Shown here one piece after another: positions 17,788-27,291 of a stretch of 64,000 nt of DNA; the stretch's first letter is position 1; every line of letters starts with the position of its first letter. The notes below the pieces were generated by a model that was not told the DNA's origin, searched no databases, and worked only from the letters and a program-made list of their open reading frames with translations. Both the position numbers and the translations under genes were made by a program. Origin of the DNA: Arsenophonus apicola. Its GTDB lineage: Bacteria > Pseudomonadota > Gammaproteobacteria > Enterobacterales > Enterobacteriaceae. The stretch covers positions 1,860,001 to 1,924,000 of the forward strand of contig NZ_CP084222.1 in NCBI RefSeq assembly GCF_020268605.1. The letters run 5' to 3'.

Positions 17788-18216
17788 TTATCTCACCACT
17801 AATACAGATGTTTTTGCATAACGTACCACACCTGCCGCCGTCGAACCTAAAAGATGAGTTGTTATGTTAGGGCTTCTTGAACCAAGAATGATGATATCAG
17901 CGTTAATTTCTTCTGCTCGACTGACAATTTCATCACGCGGTGAGCCAAAAGCAATGGTATAACCCAGGCGATCCGCGGGTAAATCGATGGGTTCAAGTAG
18001 ATTTTGCATATCATCTTCTGCTTTTAATGTGGCCCGATCCTTTATTTCCATATATCCCAATGCATAAGCATTTATAATCGCCGATGAAATAGGCAATACA
18101 TGAATAAAATTGAGTTTAGCTCCTGAAACTTTTGCAAACTGTACTGCCTGTCGTATAGCTTTACTTGTTAATTCTTCTTGTGCAATATCAACAGCTACTA
18201 AAATAACCTTATACAT
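17788..18216 (-). CDS. uspF: Universal stress protein, UspF-type (first of a tandem pair)
   Basis: A UspF-like protein of 142 residues if the ATG at 18214-18216 is used. That start follows GGAGGTGTGT; the ATG four codons earlier overlaps the ribosome site and is less likely. Motifs are GSPRDEI ... ADIIILGSRSPNITTHLLGSTAAG and the C-terminus TSVLVVR. It looks closer to E. coli UspF than its neighbour is. A tandem duplication is the likely origin of the pair. Confidence 0.87.
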   Translation of the reverse strand: MYKVILVAVDIAQEELTSKAIRQAVQFAKVSGAKLNFIHVLPISSAIINAYALGYMEIKDRATLKAEDDMQNLLEPIDLPADRLGYTIAFGSPRDEIVSRAEEINADIIILGSRSPNITTHLLGSTAAGVVRYAKTSVLVVR

Positions 18217-18561
18217 ACACACCTCCATCTAAATGTTTTATTCCAACTTTTAAAGTATAAGATAAAAGTGATAAAATAATTGTGAATATCTTTACGTAGA
18301 TAAATTAAATATTTTTACCTAAACTGCAATAACTTCCGCACTTATCAGCAATCCTGTTTTTATTCCTTTTCTTCGCCATTTATAGCTGCAAAACAGAAGC
18401 GATAAAGAAATATTATAAAAACAAAAATCAAATAGTTAATATTATATTAAATAGATTTTTTAAATTAAAAAATTTGTATAAAGTCTTATATTAAATTCCA
18501 CAACTGTGTAAAATACGCCATAGTAACTATTGCTTTATTTTTAATTGATTGAGGCAAAAAA
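18217..18561. other. Divergent spacer between uspF and yecF
   Basis: No gene. It is AT-rich and presumably carries divergent promoters for the usp pair and yecF. Confidence 0.3.
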
Positions 18562-18783
18562 ATGACAAATGATTGTTCGAGTACTCCTGATACGGAAACC
18601 ATTGCTACTGAAATTGGTTGCTTGAAAACTTTTATAACCTATATATTAAAAGCACTAAATCAAGCTGATGCGGGAAGAGCTATACTCAGTATGGAAAAAG
18701 AAATGCTTACTATGCAGGATCCTAAACAAGCCGAAGTTTTTAAAAGAATAATCGAACAAATCAAAACTGCCTATCGTAGTTAA
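18562..18783 (+). CDS. yecF: YecF family protein (DUF2594)
   Basis: A 73-residue cytoplasmic protein of unknown function, equal in length to E. coli YecF (74). It shares the core GCLKTFITYILKALNQADAG and the C-terminal IKTAYRS. ATTGAGGCAAAAAA precedes the ATG. It converges with htpX. Confidence 0.85.
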   Translation: MTNDCSSTPDTETIATEIGCLKTFITYILKALNQADAGRAILSMEKEMLTMQDPKQAEVFKRIIEQIKTAYRS

Positions 18784-18813
18784 TAAAAAAATCCCACCTC
18801 ATTTGGTGGGATT
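18783..18813 (-). terminator. Terminator of htpX
   Basis: Stem AATCCCACC/GGTGGGATT (18790-18813) is followed on the minus strand by TTTTTTTATT. It also lies just past the yecF stop but has no T run on the plus strand. Confidence 0.8.
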
Positions 18814-18823
18814 AGCTAGGGTG

Positions 18824-19708
18824 TTATCGATTAAGATAAGTGCCCATACGTAAAGCTTCAATGCGTTTATCGAGAGGGGGATGAGATAAAAACAACTCAC
18901 TAAAAGACTTAGAACGGCCGTTAATACAAAAAGCCATCATACTGCCAGCTTCCTGCGGTTCATAACTTGTTTTTAGACGCTGTAGCGCAGCAATCATTTT
19001 TTCTTTACCCACTAAATGAGCCGAACCAGCATCTGCGCGGAATTCACGATAACGCGAGAACCACATAGTAATAATACTGGCCAAAATACCAAATACAATT
19101 TCTAACACCATTGATACTGCAAAGTAAATCATTGGGTTGCCCTGGCTACTTTCGCTGTCATTATTGTTATTTGACAAAAATCCAGACGCCAGCTGAGCGA
19201 TAATGCGTGAAATAAAAATGACAAAAGTATTTACTACCCCTTGTAATAAAGTCATTGTTACCATATCACCATTAGCAATATGACTGATCTCATGAGCAAT
19301 AACCGCTTCGGCTTCATGACGATCCATATTTTCTAGTAAACCAGTACTAACAGCAACCAATGACGCATCACGACGAGCTCCAGTAGCAAAAGCATTAATA
19401 TCGGGGGCCTGATAGATAGCAACTTCTGGCATCTTAACACCCGCCTGATCAGCCTGACGCTTGACGGTATTTAACAACCAATGTTCCGTTTCTGTTGTCG
19501 GACTTTCAATCACTTGCCCTCCAACAGAACGCAATGCCATCCATTTTGACATTAATAATGAGATAAATGAGCCACCAAAACCAAAAAGACCAGCCATAAT
19601 CATTAGCCCGGGAACGCTTTGTCCCTGGATACCAGTCAAACTTAAAATAATCCCAAATACAAACATGACTGCCAAGTTTGTAAGTAAAAACAAGGCGATT
19701 CGCATCAT
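18824..19708 (-). CDS. htpX: Protease HtpX, membrane zinc metalloprotease
   Basis: Inner-membrane M48 zinc protease that helps FtsH clear misfolded membrane proteins. The 294-residue protein has two N-terminal helices (about 4-24 and 34-54), the zinc motif HEISH at 139-143, two further membrane segments (about 155-175 and 195-215) and the downstream EFRADAGSA, which supplies the third ligand Glu. It is nearly collinear with E. coli HtpX. In E. coli the gene is induced by CpxR; no Cpx box was verified here. Confidence 0.96.
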   Translation of the reverse strand: MMRIALFLLTNLAVMFVFGIILSLTGIQGQSVPGLMIMAGLFGFGGSFISLLMSKWMALRSVGGQVIESPTTETEHWLLNTVKRQADQAGVKMPEVAIYQAPDINAFATGARRDASLVAVSTGLLENMDRHEAEAVIAHEISHIANGDMVTMTLLQGVVNTFVIFISRIIAQLASGFLSNNNNDSESSQGNPMIYFAVSMVLEIVFGILASIITMWFSRYREFRADAGSAHLVGKEKMIAALQRLKTSYEPQEAGSMMAFCINGRSKSFSELFLSHPPLDKRIEALRMGTYLNR

Positions 19709-20388
19709 AAAAATTGCTTTCCTTTAATTAATTAATAACGATTAACATTAAATTAGTAATATAAATAATGTTTTTTAACTATTTTTCAAGCCCTTTGTTG
19801 TGCAGATATGAAAAAATCACGCAACTTTACATTTTTACAAAAAAGCCAGCATAAGCTTGCATTTTTATTGATGGTAAAATAACAACTTGTTGATATAACT
19901 TATTGTTTTCAATAAAACTACTATAGTTAAAAACTATACAAAATAACCGCAAGCGGGTCAATTATGGCTTCATTTTTTGCTTATTGAGTTAAAATTATTT
20001 GTTTGATTATGCGCAAAAAAACTTACTGCTCAGCAAAAAAATATAATAGTCATATTTTATGCAAGAGTTATTAAATTAATAATAAATTATTAATAAAACA
20101 CTAAAAAAATCAAACATTCTTATACAATAGACCTGATTATATATAAGAATAAAATAAAAATAGGTAGTTCAAGCAGCAATAAATTATAAACTTAATATCT
20201 CTTTAAATAGCCGTATTTTAGCTATAGCACAGATAACATTGTTATCGCTTAAAAAGAGAGGAACTTCCAGGTTAAATTATAAAATAATGAACCTTGAATT
20301 GATGTAAAAAATTTTCATTAAATATTAACAAAACTCTATATACAAAAAAACCAGCAAAAGCCGGTTTTTGTTTATAAGTGAATTTTAA
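19709..20388. other. 680-bp spacer between htpX and prc
   Basis: No gene was found. It contains the prc terminator at its right end. A 15-base palindrome, GATAACATTGTTATC (20232-20246), resembles a protein-binding site. The htpX promoter must lie at the left end. Confidence 0.4.
20344..20368 (-). terminator. Terminator of prc
   Basis: A short stem, ACCAGC/GCCGGT with an AAAA loop, is followed on the minus strand by TTTTTTTG, 21 bases past the prc stop. Confidence 0.7.
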
Positions 20389-22431
20389 TTATTGTTTAGC
20401 CTGATGCTGTACTTCCAAATCGGCAAGATCTACGGCAATTTTCACCGTTTCATCAAGGTATGGATCAGGCAATTCATAATTTTTAGGTAAATCATCTATC
20501 GTTTTTAATGATGCTTTACCTTCTCTAGCAAAACGTTCATTAACACGACGTAATTTAATAGCGTCAACTTCTTTATTTTCCTTTTCTCGCTTAACATAAT
20601 TAAGCGAAATAATATTTTTATTGGCTTTCATTGCACTATAGCGGGCAATATCTTCCTCAATATATTTAAACTCAGGATTTTTCGCTATACGTTCCTTATG
20701 ATTAGCAATCAAATTAGCCACATATTGGCTAATATTACCAATAACACTATAGCTAGCAGGTGCAATACTATCCCAAGGTAAGGCATTATCCTCAAAACTT
20801 TCACCTGTCTCAGCTGGATCTATACCTGTTGGCATAATAATATCCGGTGTTACACCTTTGCGCTGAGTACTTCCACCATTGATACGATAAAACTTTTGAA
20901 TAGTGTATTGGACAGAGCCTAGAGCAGGCCAATCTGGGCGTAACATGTGATCATAAACACGACTCAAAGGATGGTATTGTTGAACAGTTCCCTTACCAAA
21001 GGATGATTCTCCAACAATTAATGCGCGACCATAATCTTGCATCGCCGCAGCGAAAATTTCTGACGCTGAAGCACTAAAGCGATCAATTAATACTGTAAGT
21101 GGGCCCTTATAATAAACAACATCATCATCATCCATATCCTGACGAATTTTGCCGTTGTTATCACGCACCTGAACAATTGGACCACTTGGGATAAATAAAC
21201 CCGATAATGATACTGCTTCGGTTAAAGCACCACCGCCATTACCTCGTAAATCAATTACAAGTGCCACGACATGACTTTTAGTCATTTTTTGTAACTGTGC
21301 TTTAACATCATTGGTTAATCCAACGTAAAAACCGGGAATATCAAGTACACCTACTTTTTTCTTACCAACATTTTTGATCGTGAGTTTCACTGCTCTATCT
21401 TCCAGTCGAATATGCTCACGAATTAATGTCACGGTATGTGGCTTGGCACCTTTTGAATCTGAAATTACTTCAAGACGTACCTTACTGCCTTTAGGGCCTT
21501 TGATTAGAGCAACAACATCATCCAGTCGCCAGCCAACAACATCTGTCATCGCCTTACCCGTTTGGCCTACACCAATAATCTTATCACCAACCTTTAATAA
21601 TTTACTTTTTGCTGCCGGGCCACCTGCCACCATGGAGTTGATAATAATATAATCTTCATCTTGCCGAAGTACTGCGCCTATCCCTTCTAATGATAAACTC
21701 ATCTCTGAGTTGAACTGTTCCGTATTGCGGGGAGAGAGATAGTTAGTATGCGGATCTATTTCTCGTGCAAAAGCATTCATAATCAACTGAAAAACATCTT
21801 CACTTTGCGTTTGTGCTAGACGTTTTAGTGCAAAATTATAGCGTTTGGTTAATATTGGCTTAATTTCTTTGTCATTTTTACCTGACAGTTTCAGATTCAA
21901 CCAATCAAACTTAACCTTCGCGTCCCACAGTCTATTTAGCTCCTCAATGGTTTTAGGCCAAGGCGCTTTACTTCTATCAACTTCAATGACATCGTTACTA
22001 GCAAAATCTAGCGGCATATTAAGCCGTGATAAAGCGTATTGAAAACGTTCATAACGCCGCTGTTGTGCTAAATTAAATATCGCATATAGCTCATTCAAAT
22101 GACCGGTTTCAAGCTGTTGTCCTACTTTGCTTTTTTCACTAGCAAATTTATCAATATCCGATTGTAAAAAAACATTGTGGCTATAATCCAACAGATTTAA
22201 ATAGCGATCAAAAATCTTGCTAGAAAAGTTTTCATCCAAATCAAATTGACGATAGTGAGAACGCGTAAAGCGTGAAACAACTCTTTCGCTAATAATGGCA
22301 TGCTGACGTTCCTGGTGAAGCTGAGGAAGCTTCTGAGCTGTTAATAGTGTTGGAGGCGCTACAGTATCTGCGAATGAAGTAGCCAGTGTAGTTATACCAA
22401 ACACAAAAGCCAGTTTAATATAATTATTCAT
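20389..22431 (-). CDS. prc: Tail-specific periplasmic protease Prc (Tsp)
   Basis: A 680-residue S41 carboxy-terminal processing protease. It trims penicillin-binding protein 3 and degrades ssrA-tagged proteins and MepS in the periplasm. It has a signal peptide (about 1-21), a PDZ domain (about 240-325) and a catalytic domain. The catalytic domain contains DRFSASASE, with the nucleophile at about Ser455, and GESSFGKGTVQQ with Lys480; the 25-residue spacing equals that in E. coli. It is downstream of proQ with a 19-bp gap, as in E. coli, so they are probably co-transcribed. Confidence 0.96.
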   Translation of the reverse strand: MNNYIKLAFVFGITTLATSFADTVAPPTLLTAQKLPQLHQERQHAIISERVVSRFTRSHYRQFDLDENFSSKIFDRYLNLLDYSHNVFLQSDIDKFASEKSKVGQQLETGHLNELYAIFNLAQQRRYERFQYALSRLNMPLDFASNDVIEVDRSKAPWPKTIEELNRLWDAKVKFDWLNLKLSGKNDKEIKPILTKRYNFALKRLAQTQSEDVFQLIMNAFAREIDPHTNYLSPRNTEQFNSEMSLSLEGIGAVLRQDEDYIIINSMVAGGPAAKSKLLKVGDKIIGVGQTGKAMTDVVGWRLDDVVALIKGPKGSKVRLEVISDSKGAKPHTVTLIREHIRLEDRAVKLTIKNVGKKKVGVLDIPGFYVGLTNDVKAQLQKMTKSHVVALVIDLRGNGGGALTEAVSLSGLFIPSGPIVQVRDNNGKIRQDMDDDDVVYYKGPLTVLIDRFSASASEIFAAAMQDYGRALIVGESSFGKGTVQQYHPLSRVYDHMLRPDWPALGSVQYTIQKFYRINGGSTQRKGVTPDIIMPTGIDPAETGESFEDNALPWDSIAPASYSVIGNISQYVANLIANHKERIAKNPEFKYIEEDIARYSAMKANKNIISLNYVKREKENKEVDAIKLRRVNERFAREGKASLKTIDDLPKNYELPDPYLDETVKIAVDLADLEVQHQAKQ

Positions 22432-22450
22432 GCAGTGATTGGCCTCCGTA

Positions 22451-23167
22451 TCAGAACTTTAAATGCTCAGCGCGTACAATCATTGCCAGTCCTGTGGTCA
22501 ATTGTACCCGAACCCCATCCTTAGCTATCTCAAGCACTGATGCATCTACAATACTTTGGCCAACCATAACCTTTAAAGCTTGACCAACTTTTAATGTAGA
22601 AATATCCGTTACCGACTGTAATTTGGTTAGATTGGCCATTTTACTATTATGGGCTTTTTTAGCTTGATTTTTAGAGTAAGAAGAATGTTTATTTTTTTTA
22701 TTTATTTCCTTAGTCGTTGAGCGCGAGGCCTCATTTCTTTTGCTTGAAGTTGCCGGTAAGGCTTTTTCGTTCTCTGTATTCTGTGCTTTCTGTTGTAATT
22801 CCCGTTTTCTTAATTTTTGCTCTGTACGTTGAGCCTGAATACGAGCCTTCGCTTCTATCAGCTGTTGACGGGCGTACTCCACATGTTCTGATTCCAGATC
22901 ACCACAATCGTTGCCATCTAAATCAACACGTTTAGCACCTTCTTTAACGCCATATAGATAACGCCAACTAGAAGTATACATCCGCAAAGCAGATCGCAAT
23001 TGAGTTTTACTGATGCCATCCTCTTCGGTCAGTCTCGCCACAATATCCTGAAAGATTCCAATCTTCAGTGGACGAGCCTCACCTTCAGCAATAAAGCAGT
23101 GAGGAAAACGCTTAGCCAAAAAAGCAATTATTTCTTTACTACTATTCAACTTAGGTTGATTTTCCAT
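22451..23167 (-). CDS. proQ: RNA chaperone ProQ
   Basis: Global RNA-binding protein that stabilises many small RNAs and 3' ends. The FinO-like domain covers about 8-120 (RFPHCFIAEGEARPLKIGIF, then LRMYTSSWRYL). A basic low-complexity linker covers about 120-180, and a Tudor-like C-terminal domain starts at about 185 (GQALKVMVGQSIVDASVLEI). Length 238 is near E. coli 232. It is the first gene of proQ-prc. Confidence 0.96.
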   Translation of the reverse strand: MENQPKLNSSKEIIAFLAKRFPHCFIAEGEARPLKIGIFQDIVARLTEEDGISKTQLRSALRMYTSSWRYLYGVKEGAKRVDLDGNDCGDLESEHVEYARQQLIEAKARIQAQRTEQKLRKRELQQKAQNTENEKALPATSSKRNEASRSTTKEINKKNKHSSYSKNQAKKAHNSKMANLTKLQSVTDISTLKVGQALKVMVGQSIVDASVLEIAKDGVRVQLTTGLAMIVRAEHLKF

Positions 23168-23262
23168 GAAATTTCCTGATTACAACGGTTTTGCCAACCA
23201 ACGCAGGCATGAACAGGCGATATTATAATAGCGTTGCAGACAATTGCCACGCAAACCAACTG

Positions 23263-23760
23263 TTAAATTACATTAATTTGTGGATATTTTGCTATAACAC
23301 ACGCTTTCATGTAGTTACAAAGTATTACAACTAAGGCTCTTAGACCATTTTCATCCTCTTCATCAAAACGATTAAAAATAGGACTATCAATATCTAATAC
23401 CCCAATTAACTGTCCATTGACTGCCAGCGGCAAAACTATCTCTGATCGGCTGAAACTATCGCAAGTAATATGGCCGGCAAAAGAATGAACATCGGCAATA
23501 CGCTGTACTTTATTTTCCATAAAAGCAGTCCCACAAACACCTTTTCCTTGCGCTATACGCACACATGCAACTTTACCCTGAAAAGGCCCAAGCACAAGCG
23601 TATCACGACTTTTCAGATAAAACCCTAGCCAATTAATATTATCTAATTTTGCAAAAAGTAGAGCACTGGTATTGGCAAGTGTGGCAATAAAATCATATTC
23701 ACCAGCAATTAAGCTAGTTAAATCACATGAAAGATCATGATAAAAGGCTTTTTTTCTCAT
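23263..23760 (-). CDS. msrC: Free methionine-(R)-sulfoxide reductase MsrC (YebR), GAF domain
   Basis: GAF-domain enzyme that reduces free methionine R-sulfoxide. Start ATG at 23758-23760 (MRKKAFYHDLSCD) gives 165 residues, the same as E. coli; the open frame continues upstream to 23850 without homology. Conserved parts are ATLANTSALLF, GPFQGKVACVRI and GVCGTA with its catalytic-type Cys, plus HITCDSFSRSEIVLPL with the other Cys. It sits upstream of proQ in the same direction. Confidence 0.9.
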   Translation of the reverse strand: MRKKAFYHDLSCDLTSLIAGEYDFIATLANTSALLFAKLDNINWLGFYLKSRDTLVLGPFQGKVACVRIAQGKGVCGTAFMENKVQRIADVHSFAGHITCDSFSRSEIVLPLAVNGQLIGVLDIDSPIFNRFDEEDENGLRALVVILCNYMKACVIAKYPQINVI

Positions 23761-24323
23761 AACATTCCGTTTGTCAAATTTTACATATACGCGTCTTGCA
23801 GATAAAAAATCATCGATATGGTAATTGTTTTTATCTCTTAAGGTTAACAATTCGCTATATTAATCGTGATATTTTTTAACTTATTGTAATTTAATTGCTC
23901 GGTCAGATCACACAACAAATGAAAACTAATTCAAATTTTAGCTAATTATTAATTATGAAAAAAGTTTCAATAAAAAAATTATAAACATTTTTAGTAATAA
24001 CATATAACAAAAAAACCAGCGATAATTATTCGGCCATCCCTTTTATCCTCTTAATCTAAGAGCTAATTCTATTTTACATTAGCAATATTGACCCAAAGCA
24101 ACTTATCTGTAAGTCGGTATCTTTTTTATTTGGTCTAAAGCAAATTTTCAATCAATATAAAAATTATTTAAATTTGTTAATTTTCAATAAATAATAGTAA
24201 AAAAAGCCGCTAAGCCACCACCGCAGCAATAATTTTGGAAAAGAGTTCCATCTATACTATTCTAAGAGCTTAAAGTACCTATAGCGATTTATTAACATTT
24301 TGAATAATTAGTGGGGATCACTT
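23761..24323. other. Spacer where E. coli has yebS, yebT and rsmF
   Basis: No gene or recognisable remnant of yebS/yebT (letAB) or rsmF was seen between msrC and yebV. It is very AT-rich and contains the divergent promoters. Confidence 0.4.
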
Positions 24324-24557
24324 ATGAAAAAGGCAAAACTAAAAATTTCCACCTATGTTATTGATGATGCACTCTTGTCTGACGCAGCTGAAAATACTAT
24401 CAGTATTCCATGTGAATCAGATACTGAATTTTGTATGCAACTTGATGGCTGGGATGAAAATACGAGTATTCCTGCCACATTAGATAATAAACCTGTTCTT
24501 CTCTATCGCCATTACTATGATAAAAAAAAACATCATTGGGTTATGAGAATAGTTTAA
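24324..24557 (+). CDS. yebV: YebV family protein (DUF1480)
   Basis: A 77-residue protein of unknown function matching E. coli YebV (78). Shared core: ISIPCESD, FCMQLDGWDENTSIPA, LLYRHYYD and the end WVMRIV. GTGGGGATCACTT lies before the ATG. The next element on the other strand is the SdsR RNA, as near yebV/yebY in E. coli. Confidence 0.9.
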   Translation: MKKAKLKISTYVIDDALLSDAAENTISIPCESDTEFCMQLDGWDENTSIPATLDNKPVLLYRHYYDKKKHHWVMRIV

Positions 24558-24570
24558 TCACAGTGGTATT

Positions 24571-24664
24571 AAAAAAGAGACCGAGCTAATTCCAATACTC
24601 GGTCTTGGGAAATGGCTCTAGAGAGCCGTGCGCTAAAATGTGTCATAGAGACGTAACAAAATGC
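24571..24664 (-). ncRNA. sdsR: Small regulatory RNA SdsR (RyeB)
   Basis: The minus strand reads TTTTAGCGCACGGCTCTC, a short loop, AGAGCCATTTCCC, then a terminator stem AGACCGAG/CTCGGTCT and CTTTTTT. These are the conserved seed region and the two stem-loops of enterobacterial SdsR, a sigma-S-dependent Hfq-bound RNA that lowers outer-membrane proteins and mutS mRNA. The position between yebV and yebY agrees with E. coli gene order. The 5' end at 24664 is inferred from a TAGTAT box seven bases upstream. The first ~26 bases differ from E. coli. Confidence 0.9.
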
Positions 24665-24950
24665 AATTTAATACTAGCTGTCAGTTACAAAATTAGCCAG
24701 CAACAAAAACATATTTATTACATTAAATTAACATTAATTGTTTTTATAGAACAAAATATTTGTCTAGCCGAAAATTAAATTTGAATAACCCATACTTTTT
24801 ATAAAGATCGAAATATACCCGATATGTTTTGTTAAAATTTTAGGTAGCAACCAAAAATTAACAAATTTTTAAAGTTTAGGGATAGCCTTTATTTAAATAA
24901 TATCGCCGCCAAAACTATTTTGATAGATATTATGAATCAATAAATAATTT

Positions 24951-25307
24951 TTAATTAGTTTTACAAAGATTTTGCGCGGTTTTAAGTATTGGTGTGATAT
25001 CTATTTTTTGCTGTGATAAATTTGTGGGTTTCAATAAAATAGCTGAAAGTGGAGATGCAATAATTTCACGTTTTTTCATCTGCTCTACCGCTATATTATT
25101 GAGAGGATACTGCATTAATGTACTAGGATTTATAACAAATAATGCGCCATTAGTACGGCACTCAAGCATTACTTCCTCACGTTTAAAAATCCATTTGTCA
25201 CCAAACTGTTTTTTACTAACAGTTACAATTGGTGGCGCTGAAATGACAGGAAAAGAGACTGTTATTGTTAATAGTAATACTAATCTACTAAACTTTACCA
25301 TATCCAT
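24951..25307 (-). CDS. yebY: YebY family protein (DUF2511), exported
   Basis: Periplasmic protein of about 116-118 residues with a signal peptide (about 5-24, cleavage near VISA-PPI). The conserved core is FKREEVMLECR ... NGALFVINPSTLMQYPLN. It matches E. coli YebY (113), a protein tied to the copper-linked yobA-yebZ-yebY group; those partners are absent here. Two ATGs lie close together: AAGGAA sits only two bases before the first, so the second (25301) may be the true start. Confidence 0.88.
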   Translation of the reverse strand: MDMVKFSRLVLLLTITVSFPVISAPPIVTVSKKQFGDKWIFKREEVMLECRTNGALFVINPSTLMQYPLNNIAVEQMKKREIIASPLSAILLKPTNLSQQKIDITPILKTAQNLCKTN

Positions 25308-25436
25308 ATTTCCTTATAATTTATAATCATGAAATACTATTACTTACAATATCATTCATATTATTGAAAATAATTTATATAGCCGTTTTTTATTTTTAGA
25401 TTGATCAAAAAAGTTAAAACAAAATGCTAATAGAGA

Positions 25437-25470
25437 AAATAAACTTCCCACTGGTATTCAAAGTGGGAAG
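25437..25470 (-). terminator. Terminator of ftnA
   Basis: A perfect 9-bp stem CTTCCCACT/AGTGGGAAG (25444-25470) is followed on the minus strand by TTTATTTTC, right after the ftnA stop. Confidence 0.8.
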
Positions 25471-25477
25471 CTATCAA

Positions 25478-25981
25478 TTAAACATGCACAACGTTAGACA
25501 TGCCTTTCAACTCTTTATCTAATAAAAATAGTGACTTACCATCTTCTCCAACTAGCTCAAACTTATCCAAAATTGATTTGAATAACTTCTCTTCTTCATG
25601 CTGTTCAGCAACATACCACTGCAAAAAATTAAATGTCGAATAGTCTTTCATCTCCAATGCAAGATCTACAAGAGCATTAATTTCATGTGTAATATTTTGT
25701 TCATGTAGATAAGTTTTTTCAAAAACCTCTTTTATTGAATTAAATTTCCCAGTTGGCGCATCAATTTGACCTAATATCGGCATTTCACCTGTATCACTAA
25801 GATAATTGAATAACCGTTGCATATGCCCCATCTCTTCCTGAGAATGGGCTTTTAAAAACATCGCAGCACCCTCAAAACCTTTATAATTACACCATGCGCT
25901 CATTTGAAGATAGAAATTAGCTGAAAAAAATTCTAAATTAAGCTGTTTATTTAATTTATTAACCATCTCTTGCTGTAACAT
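25478..25981 (-). CDS. ftnA: Non-haem ferritin FtnA
   Basis: Iron-storage protein forming a 24-mer with ferroxidase activity. The 167-residue four-helix protein has the ligands of the di-iron centre: Glu in LEFFSANFYLQM, EEMGHMQR, and Gln/Glu in VAEQHEEEKLF. Length matches E. coli FtnA (165). It is divergent from holE. Confidence 0.95.
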   Translation of the reverse strand: MLQQEMVNKLNKQLNLEFFSANFYLQMSAWCNYKGFEGAAMFLKAHSQEEMGHMQRLFNYLSDTGEMPILGQIDAPTGKFNSIKEVFEKTYLHEQNITHEINALVDLALEMKDYSTFNFLQWYVAEQHEEEKLFKSILDKFELVGEDGKSLFLLDKELKGMSNVVHV

Positions 25982-26243
25982 TGTTCACAATTCCTATGCT
26001 ATTAAATAAAAATTCAATTTTATTATCTCCAGTAATATGAATAATAAAGGTGTTGTAATAAAAATAAAATTAAAATTAATCGTTATTTGATCAAAAACCA
26101 GGTTAAAACCGCTCATTTTGATCACAAACAGTATTAAAATATTATAGTAATAATAAACAGTTACATATTTATTCAAGACAAACCGTGTCTCGTTGACTAA
26201 AATTTATTTAGTAGTCAGATTTGATGAGGTTGGAAATACGAGT

Positions 26244-26474
26244 ATGAGTTATAATCTTGCCGAATTAGCAAAAGAGGAGAGGGAAAAATTAAACCTTGAT
26301 CTTGCCGCTGCAAGTGTCGCTTTTAAAGAAAGGTATAATATGCCGGTTATCGCGGATAAAGTTGAAGCAGAGCAAGCTCCTTATTTACGAGAACATTTCC
26401 GTAAGCGACTTACTCTATTTCGCAAAATTTCGCTTACTCTCAATCGATTACCTTACGACCCGCGAAAGGGATAA
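26244..26474 (+). CDS. holE: DNA polymerase III theta subunit HolE
   Basis: Small subunit of the polymerase III core that stabilises the epsilon proofreading subunit. Start ATG at 26244 (MSYNLAELAKEE) gives 76 residues, exactly the E. coli length; the frame is open further upstream but without homology. The conserved block is DLAAASVAFKERYNMPVIA, and the end is LNRLPYDP. It converges with yebF. Confidence 0.93.
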   Translation: MSYNLAELAKEEREKLNLDLAAASVAFKERYNMPVIADKVEAEQAPYLREHFRKRLTLFRKISLTLNRLPYDPRKG

Positions 26475-26521
26475 TATAAACATTACCATAGTGACAACTT
26501 TTGCTGTTAATTTATCAATCT

Positions 26522-26899
26522 TTAATGACTATCTATCTGATAACTAATGGTCTCATTTTGGCAATTAACAATGACCTGGTAGTTAAGATCTTTTCTCGCT
26601 CCTCGAACAGTCAAAAGGATTTTATAACCATTTTTAATTGGTGTAATGCTATTGTTATTAATCCACACCACTACCTTTGGGCCAAGTAGTTTTTTATCTT
26701 CATCCCAGTATGGCAAGCGAGTTTGAATAAAATCATTTTTCACTTTTGCGCCAATTTGCTGTTGGCTTAAATTATCACAACTGATAAATTTAGCCGTTCT
26801 TACCTCATTAATTTCAATTGACTGAGCAGTCATTGAAAAAGATACTAACGTGAACAATATCATAGCAAGCAACATAAAAAGCCTATTCATCACTTTCAT
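26522..26899 (-). CDS. yebF: YebF family exported protein
   Basis: A 125-residue protein with a signal peptide (about 6-26). The conserved core is FISCDNLS, VKNDFIQTRLPYWDEDKK and LTVRGARKDLNYQVIVNC; the two cysteines probably form the disulfide known in YebF. E. coli YebF is exported and released from the cell through porins; its function is unclear, though it is structurally related to colicin M immunity. AGGAGTAAAT precedes the ATG. Confidence 0.85.
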   Translation of the reverse strand: MKVMNRLFMLLAMILFTLVSFSMTAQSIEINEVRTAKFISCDNLSQQQIGAKVKNDFIQTRLPYWDEDKKLLGPKVVVWINNNSITPIKNGYKILLTVRGARKDLNYQVIVNCQNETISYQIDSH

Positions 26900-26996
26900 A
26901 TTTACTCCTAAATATTTTTTAAGATTAGTAAGTGTAAGTAGTGGTGTAAAGCCGTATCCTTCACATCAACAATATGCGATCACGTAAAAAAGTTTT

Positions 26997-27167
26997 TTAT
27001 TTAAGATCGTTATAAACTTGCTCTTTAGTGGCATGTTTTGCACGTATTTCCTTTGCGACCAAAGCAATTGCTTCTCCACTACTCATTCCTTCAGCCATCA
27101 ATTGATGAATGCGCTCAGCCGCTTCTTGTTGCTCTTGATGATTTAACGTGGGCATTTTTGAAAACAT
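26997..27167 (-). CDS. yoaH: YoaH family protein (UPF0181)
   Basis: A 56-residue protein (MFSKMPTLNHQEQQEAAERI, then QLMAEGMSSGEAIALVAKEI). It clearly matches E. coli YoaH (59) and is in the same place, divergent from pabB. It is predicted all-helical. Function is unknown. Confidence 0.9.
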   Translation of the reverse strand: MFSKMPTLNHQEQQEAAERIHQLMAEGMSSGEAIALVAKEIRAKHATKEQVYNDLK

Positions 27168-27291
27168 TTATTTTTACTCATTTTTAATTTAAACATCATT
27201 ATCAATATAACATTAGCATAGTTTAGCCTATGAAAAACGTTATTTTATGATAGTATATTCGTTAATAACCTTTATCGTTGCCTAATTAAAT

